A stretch of DNA of 64,000 nt from Chryseolinea serpens (GCF_900129725.1 NZ_FQWQ01000004.1:434001-498000), one strand, 5' to 3'. Counted from the first letter of the stretch, positions 17,501 to 24,446 are shown. Notes: generated by a model not told the origin, from the sequence alone. A program made the numbers and translations.

Positions 17501-18386
17501 TGCCCTCAAAACGGAAATTATCGAAACCGTTGACCGGTATAAAAATGATCCCGCCATCATCGCATGGAACCTGGACAATCTTTTGTGGAAGCGCTTAAAA
17601 GAGCGCTATCCCAAGCCGGAACTCTTTTTCCATCAGGCACGCTACATGCATTGGCTGAATGACGTCGTTCAATCCATCCTGAAAGTCGATCCCCATCATC
17701 CCGTAACGCTTGATCTGCCATTTTCCGAAACGATCAAACACGATCTCATGCTCCTCCAGGCGAATGTCAACGGCGTGGATGCGTTTGGTGTAACCCTTGG
17801 TGAAGAGGATGACCAGATAGACATCTTGAAGGGTGTCGAAGGTCCGTTGTTTCTGAGTGCGGCACCGGTGTCGGTCTTGCGTCAATTGGAAAACCGGTTC
17901 GATGGCGGATATGTTACGGAGTGGCAAGATTTGCAGGAGAGGAACATTGTCACCCTAAACGGCTTGGAGGATCATTGGGGACGACCTAAGCCTGAATACT
18001 TTCAGTTGGGCCGGCTTTGGGCGCATGCGACGGACGGATACGCGCCGGATACGTTTCAAATTAGAATTCTTCGGCCTTCGATCGCGACAATTCCGACTCA
18101 TCAGCTTACCTACTATGCAATCATCAAAGAGGGCGAGACGTGGAAAACCGCGGATGCGTTAGGTACGCCGCTTAATTTTGAGTGGTATCTTATCAAAACG
18201 GATGAATTCGGCAACAACGCGTATCTCAGAAAACTGGGGACGGGCGCAAGCATTACACTGGAGATCCCGGAGGATCCACTAACCTTCCGTCTATACCTGA
18301 TCGGTGAAAAGGACGGCAATATTCATACTGCAATCACCCCATTGAATACCCCGCTGATCAGCCGGTCAAAAAAAATGCCGCTATAA
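14595..18386 (+). CDS. Fused GT2 polysaccharide synthase, GH26-like hydrolase and degenerate GH module
   Basis: The protein has 1263 residues. After two membrane helices (about 16-36, 44-62), a processive GT2 domain shows LGDEG (119-123), the DPDH metal motif (169-172), AED (258-260) and QQLKW (296-300), where K replaces the usual R of QxxRW. Several helices follow (about 332-548). Residues about 565-850 form a GH26-like barrel with RFAHEF (acid/base E689) and MVSEMG (nucleophile E792). Residues about 883-1145 form a second barrel similar to the upstream lipoprotein, but its catalytic positions read WNLDNL (L996) and PLFLSAA (A1089), so both glutamates are lost. A beta tail ends the protein. 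It probably polymerises and exports a beta-glycan and trims or binds it. Membrane topology, and hence the side of the GH modules, is inferred. Confidence 0.88.
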   Translation: MKNHTPVKAPSRIERIMLQLMIVMGVLSMLFFVYNLLRPEYVGHVVFYWLLILAIAFGCLKVLHEWYHYFFIRVPEKPDTQQNFTVDILTTFCPGEPYEMIEETLRAIQAIRYSHTTYLGDEGNDPYIRELCASLGVIHVTRATRENAKAGNINNILKQATGDLCVVLDPDHVPVPEFLDSVVPYFSDGQIGYVQVVQAYSNRDESLVAKGAAQQTFQFYGPMMMTMNQYGTVMAIGANCTFRRSALDSIGGHAAGLAEDMHTAMQLHAKGWRSVYVPEVLTRGLVPATLSAYYKQQLKWARGTLELLFVTYPRLFGKFTWRQRLHYGTLPFHYFSGVIFLINFVVPVVSLVLGIIPLKVDLVTFAMMGFPFTVSVMMIRQYVQRWVMEEEERGFHVVGGILLIGTWWVHLVGLVYTIVRKKVPYIPTPKESTTRDSWSICIPNMVVGLLSLFAIVYGLYNDWNPYSIFMAGVTSLNVLFMAFTVAASRQRPVAHRRPSSGVVRIMAGYFHAGKRLFWLLRHELYFFMRAVALPAILLAVALTGYVVYRGQQMPNVSFVYAAPAKVFYNGIFQPAKDDGLTSLKDVAAFEKFASVHFDLLSFYIPWGVDSSSFPDAVAMQAVYDRQSIPYITWEPWVSHFPVSENHNELRMEQKAFANISMGLFDDYVLKFASQLKSFHQPVFLRFAHEFDNPAYPWSATGQNTAAEFRQAWIHVFNLFQSAGATNVIWVWSPWKAENAMAFFPGAAYVDWLSITGLDYSLPGKSPVPFASLYASFHALELFRSGVPVMVSEMGTLNGPEQKKWFADARMSIDTAFNEIKGCVLFNSAFDDNVVPGVTADLKKLDWTVHHALAKTPTAANQRDVNRILRMQWEPKQTRQPDRSFLGALRGVNFSKGKNWFKNFHALTRNELNADMERMRSLGITTIKRFGPGVYDKNILHMAAETGMKVHYNFWIDDRLNILADTAKLDALKTEIIETVDRYKNDPAIIAWNLDNLLWKRLKERYPKPELFFHQARYMHWLNDVVQSILKVDPHHPVTLDLPFSETIKHDLMLLQANVNGVDAFGVTLGEEDDQIDILKGVEGPLFLSAAPVSVLRQLENRFDGGYVTEWQDLQERNIVTLNGLEDHWGRPKPEYFQLGRLWAHATDGYAPDTFQIRILRPSIATIPTHQLTYYAIIKEGETWKTADALGTPLNFEWYLIKTDEFGNNAYLRKLGTGASITLEIPEDPLTFRLYLIGEKDGNIHTAITPLNTPLISRSKKMPL

Positions 18387-18600
18387 AACCAGGAAGGCGA
18401 CCTGCTAACGTCATTTTTGGCGTCAAAATTTAGGGATCGATCGCGAATGGGGCATGACACAAAATTCGGGTTGGCATCACAACGATATGTCCAGACGCAT
18501 AATTGCCTGGTGTAGGATAAACATGCAATTTTTTTGTTTTCAAATTTGTGTTATGTGTTGAATTTTTCTGACATTTATATACCCGATAACTGTAACGAAT

Positions 18601-19047
18601 ATGCAAATGGCACTAGAACAGAGAGACCTGGATTCAATCGATCGGCTTCTGAAATCACATCTTGAGCCGATCCGGAAAAACATTGGCAAAATAGAAACGG
18701 ACATTGTTTCGATGCAGGAAGACATGGACGGATTGAAGACGGGCTTTGTTTCGATGCGGGAAGACATTGACGGATTGAAGACGGGCTTTGTTTCGATGCG
18801 GAAAGACATTGACGAATTGAAGGCGGGCTTTGTTTTGATGCGGAAGGATATTGACGAATTAAAGACGGGCTTTGTTTTGATGCGGAAAGATATTGACGAA
18901 TTGAAGACGGGCTTTGTTTTGATGCGGAAAGATGTAGACGAAATGAAGGGCGACCTTTCCCTACTGGCCCGCCTCAACCAACTTGACGAAATCCGGAAAG
19001 ATGCAAGGTTAAGAGTTCTCTACGCAAGCGACACCAAAGAGGCGTAA
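18601..19047 (+). CDS. Coiled-coil protein built from 14-residue repeats
   Basis: The 148-residue protein has no signal peptide. Residues 34-117 are six repeats of a 14-residue unit such as GFVLMRKDIDELKT, two heptads long, with hydrophobic residues spaced as in a long coiled coil. A charged N-terminal helix precedes the repeats, and LSLLARLNQLDEIRKDARLR follows. No family is recognised; similar repeat proteins act as structural or scaffolding rods. The reverse strand is also open here only because the repeat has a biased codon pattern. Confidence 0.75.
   Translation: MQMALEQRDLDSIDRLLKSHLEPIRKNIGKIETDIVSMQEDMDGLKTGFVSMREDIDGLKTGFVSMRKDIDELKAGFVLMRKDIDELKTGFVLMRKDIDELKTGFVLMRKDVDEMKGDLSLLARLNQLDEIRKDARLRVLYASDTKEA
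18700..18951 (+). repeat. Six tandem 42-bp repeats inside the coiled-coil gene
   Basis: Six in-frame 42-bp units, most beginning GGCTTTGTTT and ending near GAAGACG. Central copies differ by only a few bases, the outer ones by more. The unit length (14 codons) keeps the heptad register, so copy number can change without frameshift. Confidence 0.9.
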
Positions 19048-19110
19048 AATCACCACCTTCGGCCATGAATTCCGCTGCTATTGCAAGTTTGGCACTTCCC
19101 TCCATGCTAT

Positions 19111-19950
19111 CTATTTAAAATCCGCCCCAATAGTTGTCGATTTCCATTGCGCTAACTCAGCGGTCATGGCTACCAATTTTTCCGAAGCCCGGTTGTAAGC
19201 ATCTTTCCCAAGAAACAAGTGAAGGGGCGGCTCCGGACTTTCGGCTAGCTCCATAAAGATTTCCGCGGCGCGTTCCGGATCTCCGGGTTGCTGGCCATTC
19301 ATAGCAAGGTAGCGTTCCTGCGTTTTTTTCACGGCTTCGTAGCCATCGATCTTGGTGGGGGTGAACTCCAGCGAATTCTTTGTCAAAAAGCCGGTACGGA
19401 AACCCGACGGTTCGACAACGGTGACCTTGATTCCAAACTCTTTAACATCCAGGGCCAGCACTTCGGAAAAGGCCGCGACGGCCGCTTTGGTTGCGGAATA
19501 GACAGACCAGCCGGGTGCGCCAACAAAACCCGCCACCGAACCGATGTTGAAGATATAGCCCGATCGTTGACTTCGCAGGATGGGCAAAACACTTTTTACG
19601 ACATTGATGGTGGCCACGACATTCACGTTAATAATGTTTCGGATGGCTTGTTCAGTGGCGTCTTCTAAGGTTCCGGCCATTCCATAGCCCGCATTGTTCA
19701 CCACCACATCGATGCGACCGAACGCCGCCAGCGTTTGCTGTATGGAATCATCAATGCAATCCTGGTTGTTCAAATCGACCGCCAACGGGAAAAAGCGGCC
19801 CGTGTCTATCACGCCAACCGCCTGGCTCAGCGTATGGGCATCGCGGGAGGTTGCGGCTACCCTGTAACCATTTGTCAGCAATTTTTTTACGAGGGTCAGT
19901 CCCAGTCCTTGAGAGGCTCCTGTGACGTACCATACTTTTGAGGTATTCAT
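19111..19950 (-). CDS. Short-chain dehydrogenase/reductase
   Basis: The 279-residue classical SDR has TGASQGLG near the N-terminus, NNAGYGMAG, a Ser in FNIGSVAG and catalytic YSATK. The tail (EPSGFRTGFL, EFTPTKIDGYEAVKKTQERY) is typical of the widespread SDRs with predicted oxidoreductase activity on small carbonyls. ATGs at 19956 and 19950 are both possible; the second matches homologues. It follows the six-gene operon on the same strand after a 190-bp gap holding a 17-bp inverted repeat, so it may be expressed separately. Confidence 0.88.
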   Translation of the reverse strand: MNTSKVWYVTGASQGLGLTLVKKLLTNGYRVAATSRDAHTLSQAVGVIDTGRFFPLAVDLNNQDCIDDSIQQTLAAFGRIDVVVNNAGYGMAGTLEDATEQAIRNIINVNVVATINVVKSVLPILRSQRSGYIFNIGSVAGFVGAPGWSVYSATKAAVAAFSEVLALDVKEFGIKVTVVEPSGFRTGFLTKNSLEFTPTKIDGYEAVKKTQERYLAMNGQQPGDPERAAEIFMELAESPEPPLHLFLGKDAYNRASEKLVAMTAELAQWKSTTIGADFK

Positions 19951-20043
19951 GATCAAGTGACTTTTTAGTTTTTTATTCAGACGTTATCTGATTTCTATTC
20001 TTAACAATCATTACCGGCTAATGGCAATGAAACTGCCGGGTAG

Positions 20044-20120
20044 TTTATTTCTTATGAGCGCATCATCTCAAACATCACCATCCATCATGCTCCGCGTGAG
20101 ACACGCTCATAAGAAATAAA
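20044..20120. repeat. Perfect 17-bp inverted repeat with 43-bp spacer
   Basis: TTTATTTCTTATGAGCG (20044-20060) is exactly complementary to 20104-20120. Inside, TCTCA (20066-20070) and TGAGA (20097-20101) extend the stem after a small internal loop. It lies between the OsmC stop and the SDR start. There is no T tract on either side, so it is not a standard terminator. It may be an mRNA-stabilising structure, a protein-binding site or a small palindromic mobile remnant. Confidence 0.7.
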
Positions 20121-20142
20121 ATGAGCAGCCATTAAACCCGCG

Positions 20143-20565
20143 TCATGACGGGTAGGACACACTTAACGTAATGGGCACACTCAGCGCCCTGGATACAAGG
20201 CAATTGGCTTTAGCGCTTTCTGCGATTTCGCGAAAAGCCTCGGCGGATACACCGTCGATCAATGATGCTTTCAAATCCAAATGTATGCCGGTGATTTTAA
20301 GGCTAGCCATGTCCACATCGAGAATGGCTTCGGTGTTCAAGTCGTTCGCCAGAAATCCTGCGCGCTCCAGTGTTGCGCTTAACGCCATGGTAAAGCAACC
20401 CGCGTGTGCCGCGGCGATCAATTCTTCGGGATTGGTACCAACACCAGACTCGAATCGTGTCTTGAACGAATAGGGTGTTTGGTTTAAGACGGTGCTCTGT
20501 GAAGAAATTTCCCCTTTGCCTTGTTTAAGGTTGCCATTCCAATGAGCTTTTGCTGTACGTTTCAT
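20143..20565 (-). CDS. osmC: OsmC-family peroxiredoxin
   Basis: The 140-residue protein reduces organic hydroperoxides. The two redox cysteines of the family are present: C57 in HAGCFTMAL and C122 in KANCLVSRAL. The N-terminal KAHWNGNLKQGKGEI is the usual OsmC opening. It is the last gene of the six-gene operon, 8 bp after the nitronate monooxygenase. OsmC and Ohr share this layout, and the MKRTAKAHW start favours OsmC. Confidence 0.92.
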   Translation of the reverse strand: MKRTAKAHWNGNLKQGKGEISSQSTVLNQTPYSFKTRFESGVGTNPEELIAAAHAGCFTMALSATLERAGFLANDLNTEAILDVDMASLKITGIHLDLKASLIDGVSAEAFREIAESAKANCLVSRALSVPITLSVSYPS

Positions 20566-20573
20566 TTTTTGTT

Positions 20574-21659
20574 TCAGATTTTTAGGTGATCAAAGTAAGC
20601 CGTGGTTTCGTCCAATATGGATTTCATCAGGGTTTCTGCTTTGGTGTGTTGAAGCACCGGCGCAATCTGACCGCCCCAGAACAAGATCATATCCCATTTC
20701 TCTTGTTCCGTCGCCGCGGTCCGGATGTGCGACATGAACTGGGTTTGCAGCGGGAAGGGGAGAAAGCCTTTTTCTTTTTGGTACAGGTCTTTGGCGATGC
20801 GGCTGGTCAGCCCTCTGCCCAATCGGCCGGTGAAGGCCCTGGATAGGGTCGTGTACTTTGCAGCATCCGAAAACAGCATTTGTTTGTGCATGGGCGTGGC
20901 ATTGGACTCGTCGGTGGCCAGGAACGCCGTGCCGATCTGTGCGGCATCTGCGCCAAGCGCCAGGGCAGCAGCGACACCTTTTCCGTTGGCAATGCCGCCG
21001 GCAGCGATGATGGGTGTCTTTACTTTTTCCTTTATGAGTTGCAGCAATACAAACGTCCCGGTAGTCGATGCTTCGGCAGAAGCAAGAAACGACGGACGAT
21101 GGCCACCGGCCTCAAAGCCGGAAGCGATGATGAGGTCGACACCGGCCGCCTCCAGGGCGATCGCTTCATCCAACGTGGTGGCCGCCCCAACAGTGACAAT
21201 ACCCAGCCTGCGGCATTGTTCGAGGATGTCGGCCGAAGGGATGCCAAACATAAAGCTGAACACCGGTGGCCGCTGGTGAAGGATCACCTCGACCTGGTTC
21301 TCAAAGCGGCTCTTGAACGGCGCGGGCTTGGCGGGCAGGCCTATTCCCAACTCGTCAAAATAAGGCTTGAACAAGTCGCGGGCTTTCCCAAACTGCTCGT
21401 CCGAAACACTGCCATCCCCGGCGTCGGTGTCCGAGACCCATAGATTTATGTTGTAGGGTTTGTTCGTGGCCGCTTTGATCTGTCGGTCCACTTCCAGGAT
21501 CTCTTGCGGACTGAGCGTGTAGGCCCCGTATCCGCCAAGTCCCCCGGCGTTTGACACCTTGGTCACCAGCTCGACCGACGACAGGTTGCCGCCAAACGGC
21601 CCCTGGAGAATGGGATATTGAATGCCCAGTAATTTCGATGCTTTTGTTTGATACCACAT
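20574..21659 (-). CDS. Nitronate monooxygenase (2-nitropropane dioxygenase family)
   Basis: The 361-residue FMN-dependent TIM barrel has IQYPILQGPFGG at the N-terminus, VDLIIASGFEAGGHRPSFL, then TPIIAAGGIANGKGVAAALA and GADAAQIGTAFLA as the FMN phosphate-binding end. It oxidises nitronates such as propionate-3-nitronate, or acts as an NADH:quinone reductase in some branches. It lies 11 bp downstream of the NTF2-like gene in the operon, consistent with a role against nitro compounds or electrophiles. Confidence 0.92.
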   Translation of the reverse strand: MWYQTKASKLLGIQYPILQGPFGGNLSSVELVTKVSNAGGLGGYGAYTLSPQEILEVDRQIKAATNKPYNINLWVSDTDAGDGSVSDEQFGKARDLFKPYFDELGIGLPAKPAPFKSRFENQVEVILHQRPPVFSFMFGIPSADILEQCRRLGIVTVGAATTLDEAIALEAAGVDLIIASGFEAGGHRPSFLASAEASTTGTFVLLQLIKEKVKTPIIAAGGIANGKGVAAALALGADAAQIGTAFLATDESNATPMHKQMLFSDAAKYTTLSRAFTGRLGRGLTSRIAKDLYQKEKGFLPFPLQTQFMSHIRTAATEQEKWDMILFWGGQIAPVLQHTKAETLMKSILDETTAYFDHLKI

Positions 21660-21670
21660 GGCGTTACAGT

Positions 21671-22123
21671 TTATTTGGCTACGTCGGTGATCATTTTGTT
21701 GACGATCATCCAGCGGTTGTCAATTTTATGAAAGGAGAGGAACTGATCATAGCTAAAGTCATACATTTTTACGTTTGCCTTGACCATCGCGATGGAGTTG
21801 ATCACCTCCACCGAATAGATCGTTCCCTTAAAAGGTTTGCCTGAATCTTTCGGGCTTTGGCGGTTCTTCACACCGTCCAGGTATACGTCGAGTGTCTTGG
21901 CGTAGGGTTGTCCTTTCACGTCCCCGAACAACAAGGTGCCGGGGTTAAAGATGTTTTTCAAGGCATTGACATCACCTTCGTAGAGGCCTTTGAAGTAATA
22001 CGTTTCCAGGGCCTGGGTGATGGCTGCTGAATCTTGTTTTGTGGTTTCCATGTTCTTTGAATGTTGTGCTTTTGAGACCAGCAAAGCGCCCGTCAAAAAA
22101 GCGGTCAGGAAAAAGGTTTTCAT
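21671..22123 (-). CDS. Exported NTF2-like (putative lumazine-binding family) protein
   Basis: The 150-residue protein has a signal peptide (MKTFFLTAFLTGALLVSKAQ) and an NTF2-like fold: ITQALETYYFKGLYEGDVNA, LKNIFNPGTLLFGDVKG and KIDNRWMIVNKMITD. This resembles the putative lumazine-binding / DUF4440-like group, whose ligands are mostly unknown. The longer frame to 22240 is a shadow of the neighbouring SDR. The gene starts 4 bp after the SDR stop. Confidence 0.82.
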   Translation of the reverse strand: MKTFFLTAFLTGALLVSKAQHSKNMETTKQDSAAITQALETYYFKGLYEGDVNALKNIFNPGTLLFGDVKGQPYAKTLDVYLDGVKNRQSPKDSGKPFKGTIYSVEVINSIAMVKANVKMYDFSYDQFLSFHKIDNRWMIVNKMITDVAK

Positions 22124-22127
22124 ATTT

Positions 22128-22862
22128 TCAATGCAGATGGTGTCCCGCTCCCATGCCACCGTCGACGTTGATGATGGCTCCGTTGAGGAAGTTGTTTCTG
22201 GCCACGGCAAAGACCATTTGGGCGATGTCTTCCACTTCACCGATCCGGTTCAGCAGGTGCAACCCTGCGCTTTGATCGGCTCCTTCGCCGTGCATGGGGG
22301 TGCGGATCACGCCCGGTGCAATGGTGTTGACCCGGATGTTTTGTTTGCCGAATTCAGCAGCCAGTTGCAAGGTGAGGGCATGGATCGCTCCCTTCGAAGC
22401 CACCGGTGCCGTGGAAGGAGCGCCACCCAACGCGTGGTTTACAAGCGGCGTGCCGACATTGATCACCACGCCGCCATGCTGTTTCAGCATTTGAGGAAGG
22501 ATCGCTTGCGTCGTGAAAAAAGTGCCTTTTAGGTTTGTGTTCAGAAACCGGTCCAGGTAAGCCTCGTCCACTTCGAGGAACGGTCTTGTTTCATAGATGC
22601 CGGCGTTGTTCACCAACACATCGGCCGAGCCGAATTTTTCAAGGGCGATGGCCAACAGTTTTTCGCCGGTGCGTTTATCCCCGACGCTGCCGGCTATCCG
22701 GGCGAGGTTTTCACCTCCGCCCAGTTCCTTATAAGCCAGCTCCAGCTTTTCGGCTGTTGCAGAATTGATCACCACATTGTCGCCATGTTTCAGAAAGTGG
22801 CGGGCTACTTCTTTACCGATGCCTGATGAGGCACCGGTAATGATCACGGTTTGCTTTTTCAT
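22128..22862 (-). CDS. SDR-family protein lacking the catalytic tyrosine
   Basis: The 244-residue Rossmann protein has TGASSGIG (10-16), NNAGIY (85-90) and the C-terminal GMGAGHHLH. The active-site motif that is YxxxK in SDRs reads PVASK (153-157): Lys157 is kept but Tyr is Pro, and the usual Ser region reads VGTPL. A conserved SDR branch with an APVASKG segment exists in my recollection, so this may be a subfamily trait rather than decay. Cofactor binding looks intact; classical dehydrogenase chemistry is doubtful. It is third in the operon, 4 bp after the tautomerase. Confidence 0.85.
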   Translation of the reverse strand: MKKQTVIITGASSGIGKEVARHFLKHGDNVVINSATAEKLELAYKELGGGENLARIAGSVGDKRTGEKLLAIALEKFGSADVLVNNAGIYETRPFLEVDEAYLDRFLNTNLKGTFFTTQAILPQMLKQHGGVVINVGTPLVNHALGGAPSTAPVASKGAIHALTLQLAAEFGKQNIRVNTIAPGVIRTPMHGEGADQSAGLHLLNRIGEVEDIAQMVFAVARNNFLNGAIINVDGGMGAGHHLH

Positions 22863-22866
22863 GGTG

Positions 22867-23085
22867 TTATTTTTTGTCCGCCGTTATGCCTTTTTCTCTC
22901 AGCACCGACACTTGCTCTCCGGCAAAGCCCCAGTCGTCCAGCTCAACTTCCTGGATGACCACGTGGGTGAGTTGCGGGTCTTTGTTGAGGACATTCGTGA
23001 CCAGATCGGTCACGCCTTTGATCAGCTTTTGTTTTTGTTCTCTGCTGACGCCTTCGCGGGTTACTTCTATTTTGATGTAGGGCAT
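22867..23085 (-). CDS. 4-oxalocrotonate tautomerase-like protein
   Basis: The 72-residue protein begins MPYIKIEVTREGVSREQKQK. After Met removal Pro1 is the catalytic base of the 4-OT family. HVVIQEVELDDWGFAG is the rest of the small beta-alpha-beta fold. Members tautomerise or hydrate unsaturated keto acids. It lies 12 bp after yceI and 4 bp before the SDR. Confidence 0.9.
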   Translation of the reverse strand: MPYIKIEVTREGVSREQKQKLIKGVTDLVTNVLNKDPQLTHVVIQEVELDDWGFAGEQVSVLREKGITADKK

Positions 23086-23097
23086 GGCTTGTTTCGT

Positions 23098-23634
23098 TTA
23101 TGCTAAAACAGCTTGGTTAGCAGTTTTCGCGGTTACCGTTACGTCCAGTTCGAAATGATCATAGATCAGGGTGTCGCCCAGGTTCTGAAAGAAATTGCCG
23201 GAGCGGAATTTCATTTCATATTTGGTGCGGTCGATCGCCAGCTTGCCGGTGGCCGTCAACAGATTGCCATTCGTCTTCACCACGGCATCAAAACCAACGG
23301 GATGCGTAATGCCTTTGATGGTGAGGTTGCCATTCACGTGGCTTCCCGAAACAGAGGCGATGTCCAACACAGCTTCCGGATATTTTTCGGACGAGAAGAA
23401 GTCATCCGAAGCCAGGTGGCCGGCGAACTGTGCGTTGGTTGCGGGGTCGGTGATGTCCAGGATTTTAATGGCGGAGGTATCGACGATGATCTTGCCGCCG
23501 GCAAGCTTGCCGTCGTTCAAAAGGAGTTCGCCTTTTTTAATGGCGATGGTGCCGTTGTGCGTGCCCGTTACTTTTCTGCCCACCCAATCAATGTTGCTTT
23601 GAGTGCCTACGATTTCAAATTTTTCATTTTTCAT
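23098..23634 (-). CDS. YceI-family lipid-binding protein, cytoplasmic type
   Basis: The 178-residue YceI beta barrel is visible in SNIDWVGRKVTGTHNGTI, HLASDDFFSSEKYPEAVLDI, GNLTIKGITHPVGFDAVV and DRTKYEMKFRSGNFF. YceI proteins bind isoprenoid or ubiquinone-like lipids; most are periplasmic, but this one has no signal peptide. The ATG at 23634 is preferred to 23658, because homologues start close to the barrel. It is the first gene of a tight six-gene operon (gaps of 4-12 bp) and lies about 57 bp from the nearest of the CRP-type palindromes. Confidence 0.9.
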   Translation of the reverse strand: MKNEKFEIVGTQSNIDWVGRKVTGTHNGTIAIKKGELLLNDGKLAGGKIIVDTSAIKILDITDPATNAQFAGHLASDDFFSSEKYPEAVLDIASVSGSHVNGNLTIKGITHPVGFDAVVKTNGNLLTATGKLAIDRTKYEMKFRSGNFFQNLGDTLIYDHFELDVTVTAKTANQAVLA

Positions 23635-23690
23635 TTTTTGGTGTCTTAAATGTGACACTCAAAATAACGTAGGATGTCGCCGGGGGTCGC

Positions 23691-23765
23691 GTGACCTAGA
23701 TCACTTTCAAAAGAAGCGTGCACGTATGTGATGTAGATCACATCACCGGTGTGATCTACATCACA
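23691..23765. promoter_or_regulatory. Three CRP/FNR-type palindromes upstream of the detoxification operon
   Basis: TGTGATGTAGATCACA (23727-23742) and TGTGATCTACATCACA (23750-23765) each fit TGTGA-N6-TCACA perfectly. They are reverse complements of each other, so 23727-23765 is one 39-bp inverted repeat with a 7-bp centre. A third site, GTGACCTAGATCAC, lies at 23691-23704. All sit between the Crp/Fnr gene and yceI. No T tract follows the hairpin, so an operator is more likely than a terminator. Confidence 0.85.
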
Positions 23766-23767
23766 TT

Positions 23768-24340
23768 TCAGGGGTGGTAAAGACGGCTCAGGGTTTCTCT
23801 GGAGACACCCAGGTATGCGGCAATAAGGTTTTTGGGGACGATATTGTAAAGTTCGGGATACTGTTTTAAAAGCTCTTCGTACCGTTCCTTCACGTTGTTG
23901 TTCATCACCGAGAGCAACCTTTTTTGCGTAGCGAGAAATCCCCTGTTCGTTCGCCAGCGAAAGAAGTGTTCGACATTATGCAGTTCTTTGCACACCTTTT
24001 CCCTGTCGGCGTTAGAAAGGGAAAGCACTTCGGCGTCGGTAATGCAGTCCAGGTTGATGGTGGCCTTGGTTTGATTATAGAGTGCGTTGAAGTCGGTGGT
24101 CCACCAAGTGGACATGGCAAACTGCAGGATGAACATCTTTTGTTCATCGTTGATAAAAAAGGACTTTAAACAACCCGAGACCACGAAGTATTCATGGTCT
24201 ACCATGTCGCCTTTGCTAATGATGACCTGCCCTTTATGAAAACTCTGCCTTTTGAAATGCGAAAAGAAATAGTCAAACTGCTCATCCGTCAGGAGAGCCG
24301 TTTTGGCAATGTGTGTTTTTAGGATTTCTTTGGCGTCCAT
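23768..24340 (-). CDS. Crp/Fnr-family transcriptional regulator
   Basis: The 190-residue regulator has a cyclic-nucleotide-binding-like domain (QVIISKGDMVDHEYFVVSGC) and a C-terminal helix-turn-helix with YNIVPKNLIAAYLGVSRETL. The recognition helix GVSRETLSR is close to E. coli Crp, whose consensus TGTGA-N6-TCACA is exactly what lies 2 bp past its stop. Ligand residues for cAMP are not obvious. The ATG at 24340 is preferred over 24385. Inference: it controls the yceI-osmC operon downstream on the same strand, and perhaps itself. Confidence 0.9.
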   Translation of the reverse strand: MDAKEILKTHIAKTALLTDEQFDYFFSHFKRQSFHKGQVIISKGDMVDHEYFVVSGCLKSFFINDEQKMFILQFAMSTWWTTDFNALYNQTKATINLDCITDAEVLSLSNADREKVCKELHNVEHFFRWRTNRGFLATQKRLLSVMNNNVKERYEELLKQYPELYNIVPKNLIAAYLGVSRETLSRLYHP

Positions 24341-24446
24341 GAGGCTTGTCGCTGACAAAAGTAAACAATTTTTAAAGCTCTGCACCTCATAACGACCGCC
24401 TTATGTGGGGGGAGGGAATCGTCCATACACGGCGTTGCCTGGCGTG

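Noticed and set aside
18540-18977. Minus-strand frame of 145 codons with repeated SFRIKTKPVFNSS units
   Set aside because: It is the mirror of the 42-bp repeats in the plus-strand coiled-coil gene; the plus frame gives a regular heptad pattern, the minus frame gives no fold.
23727-23765. 39-bp inverted repeat read as a terminator of the Crp/Fnr gene
   Set aside because: No T tract on either strand, and each arm is itself a complete CRP-type palindrome.
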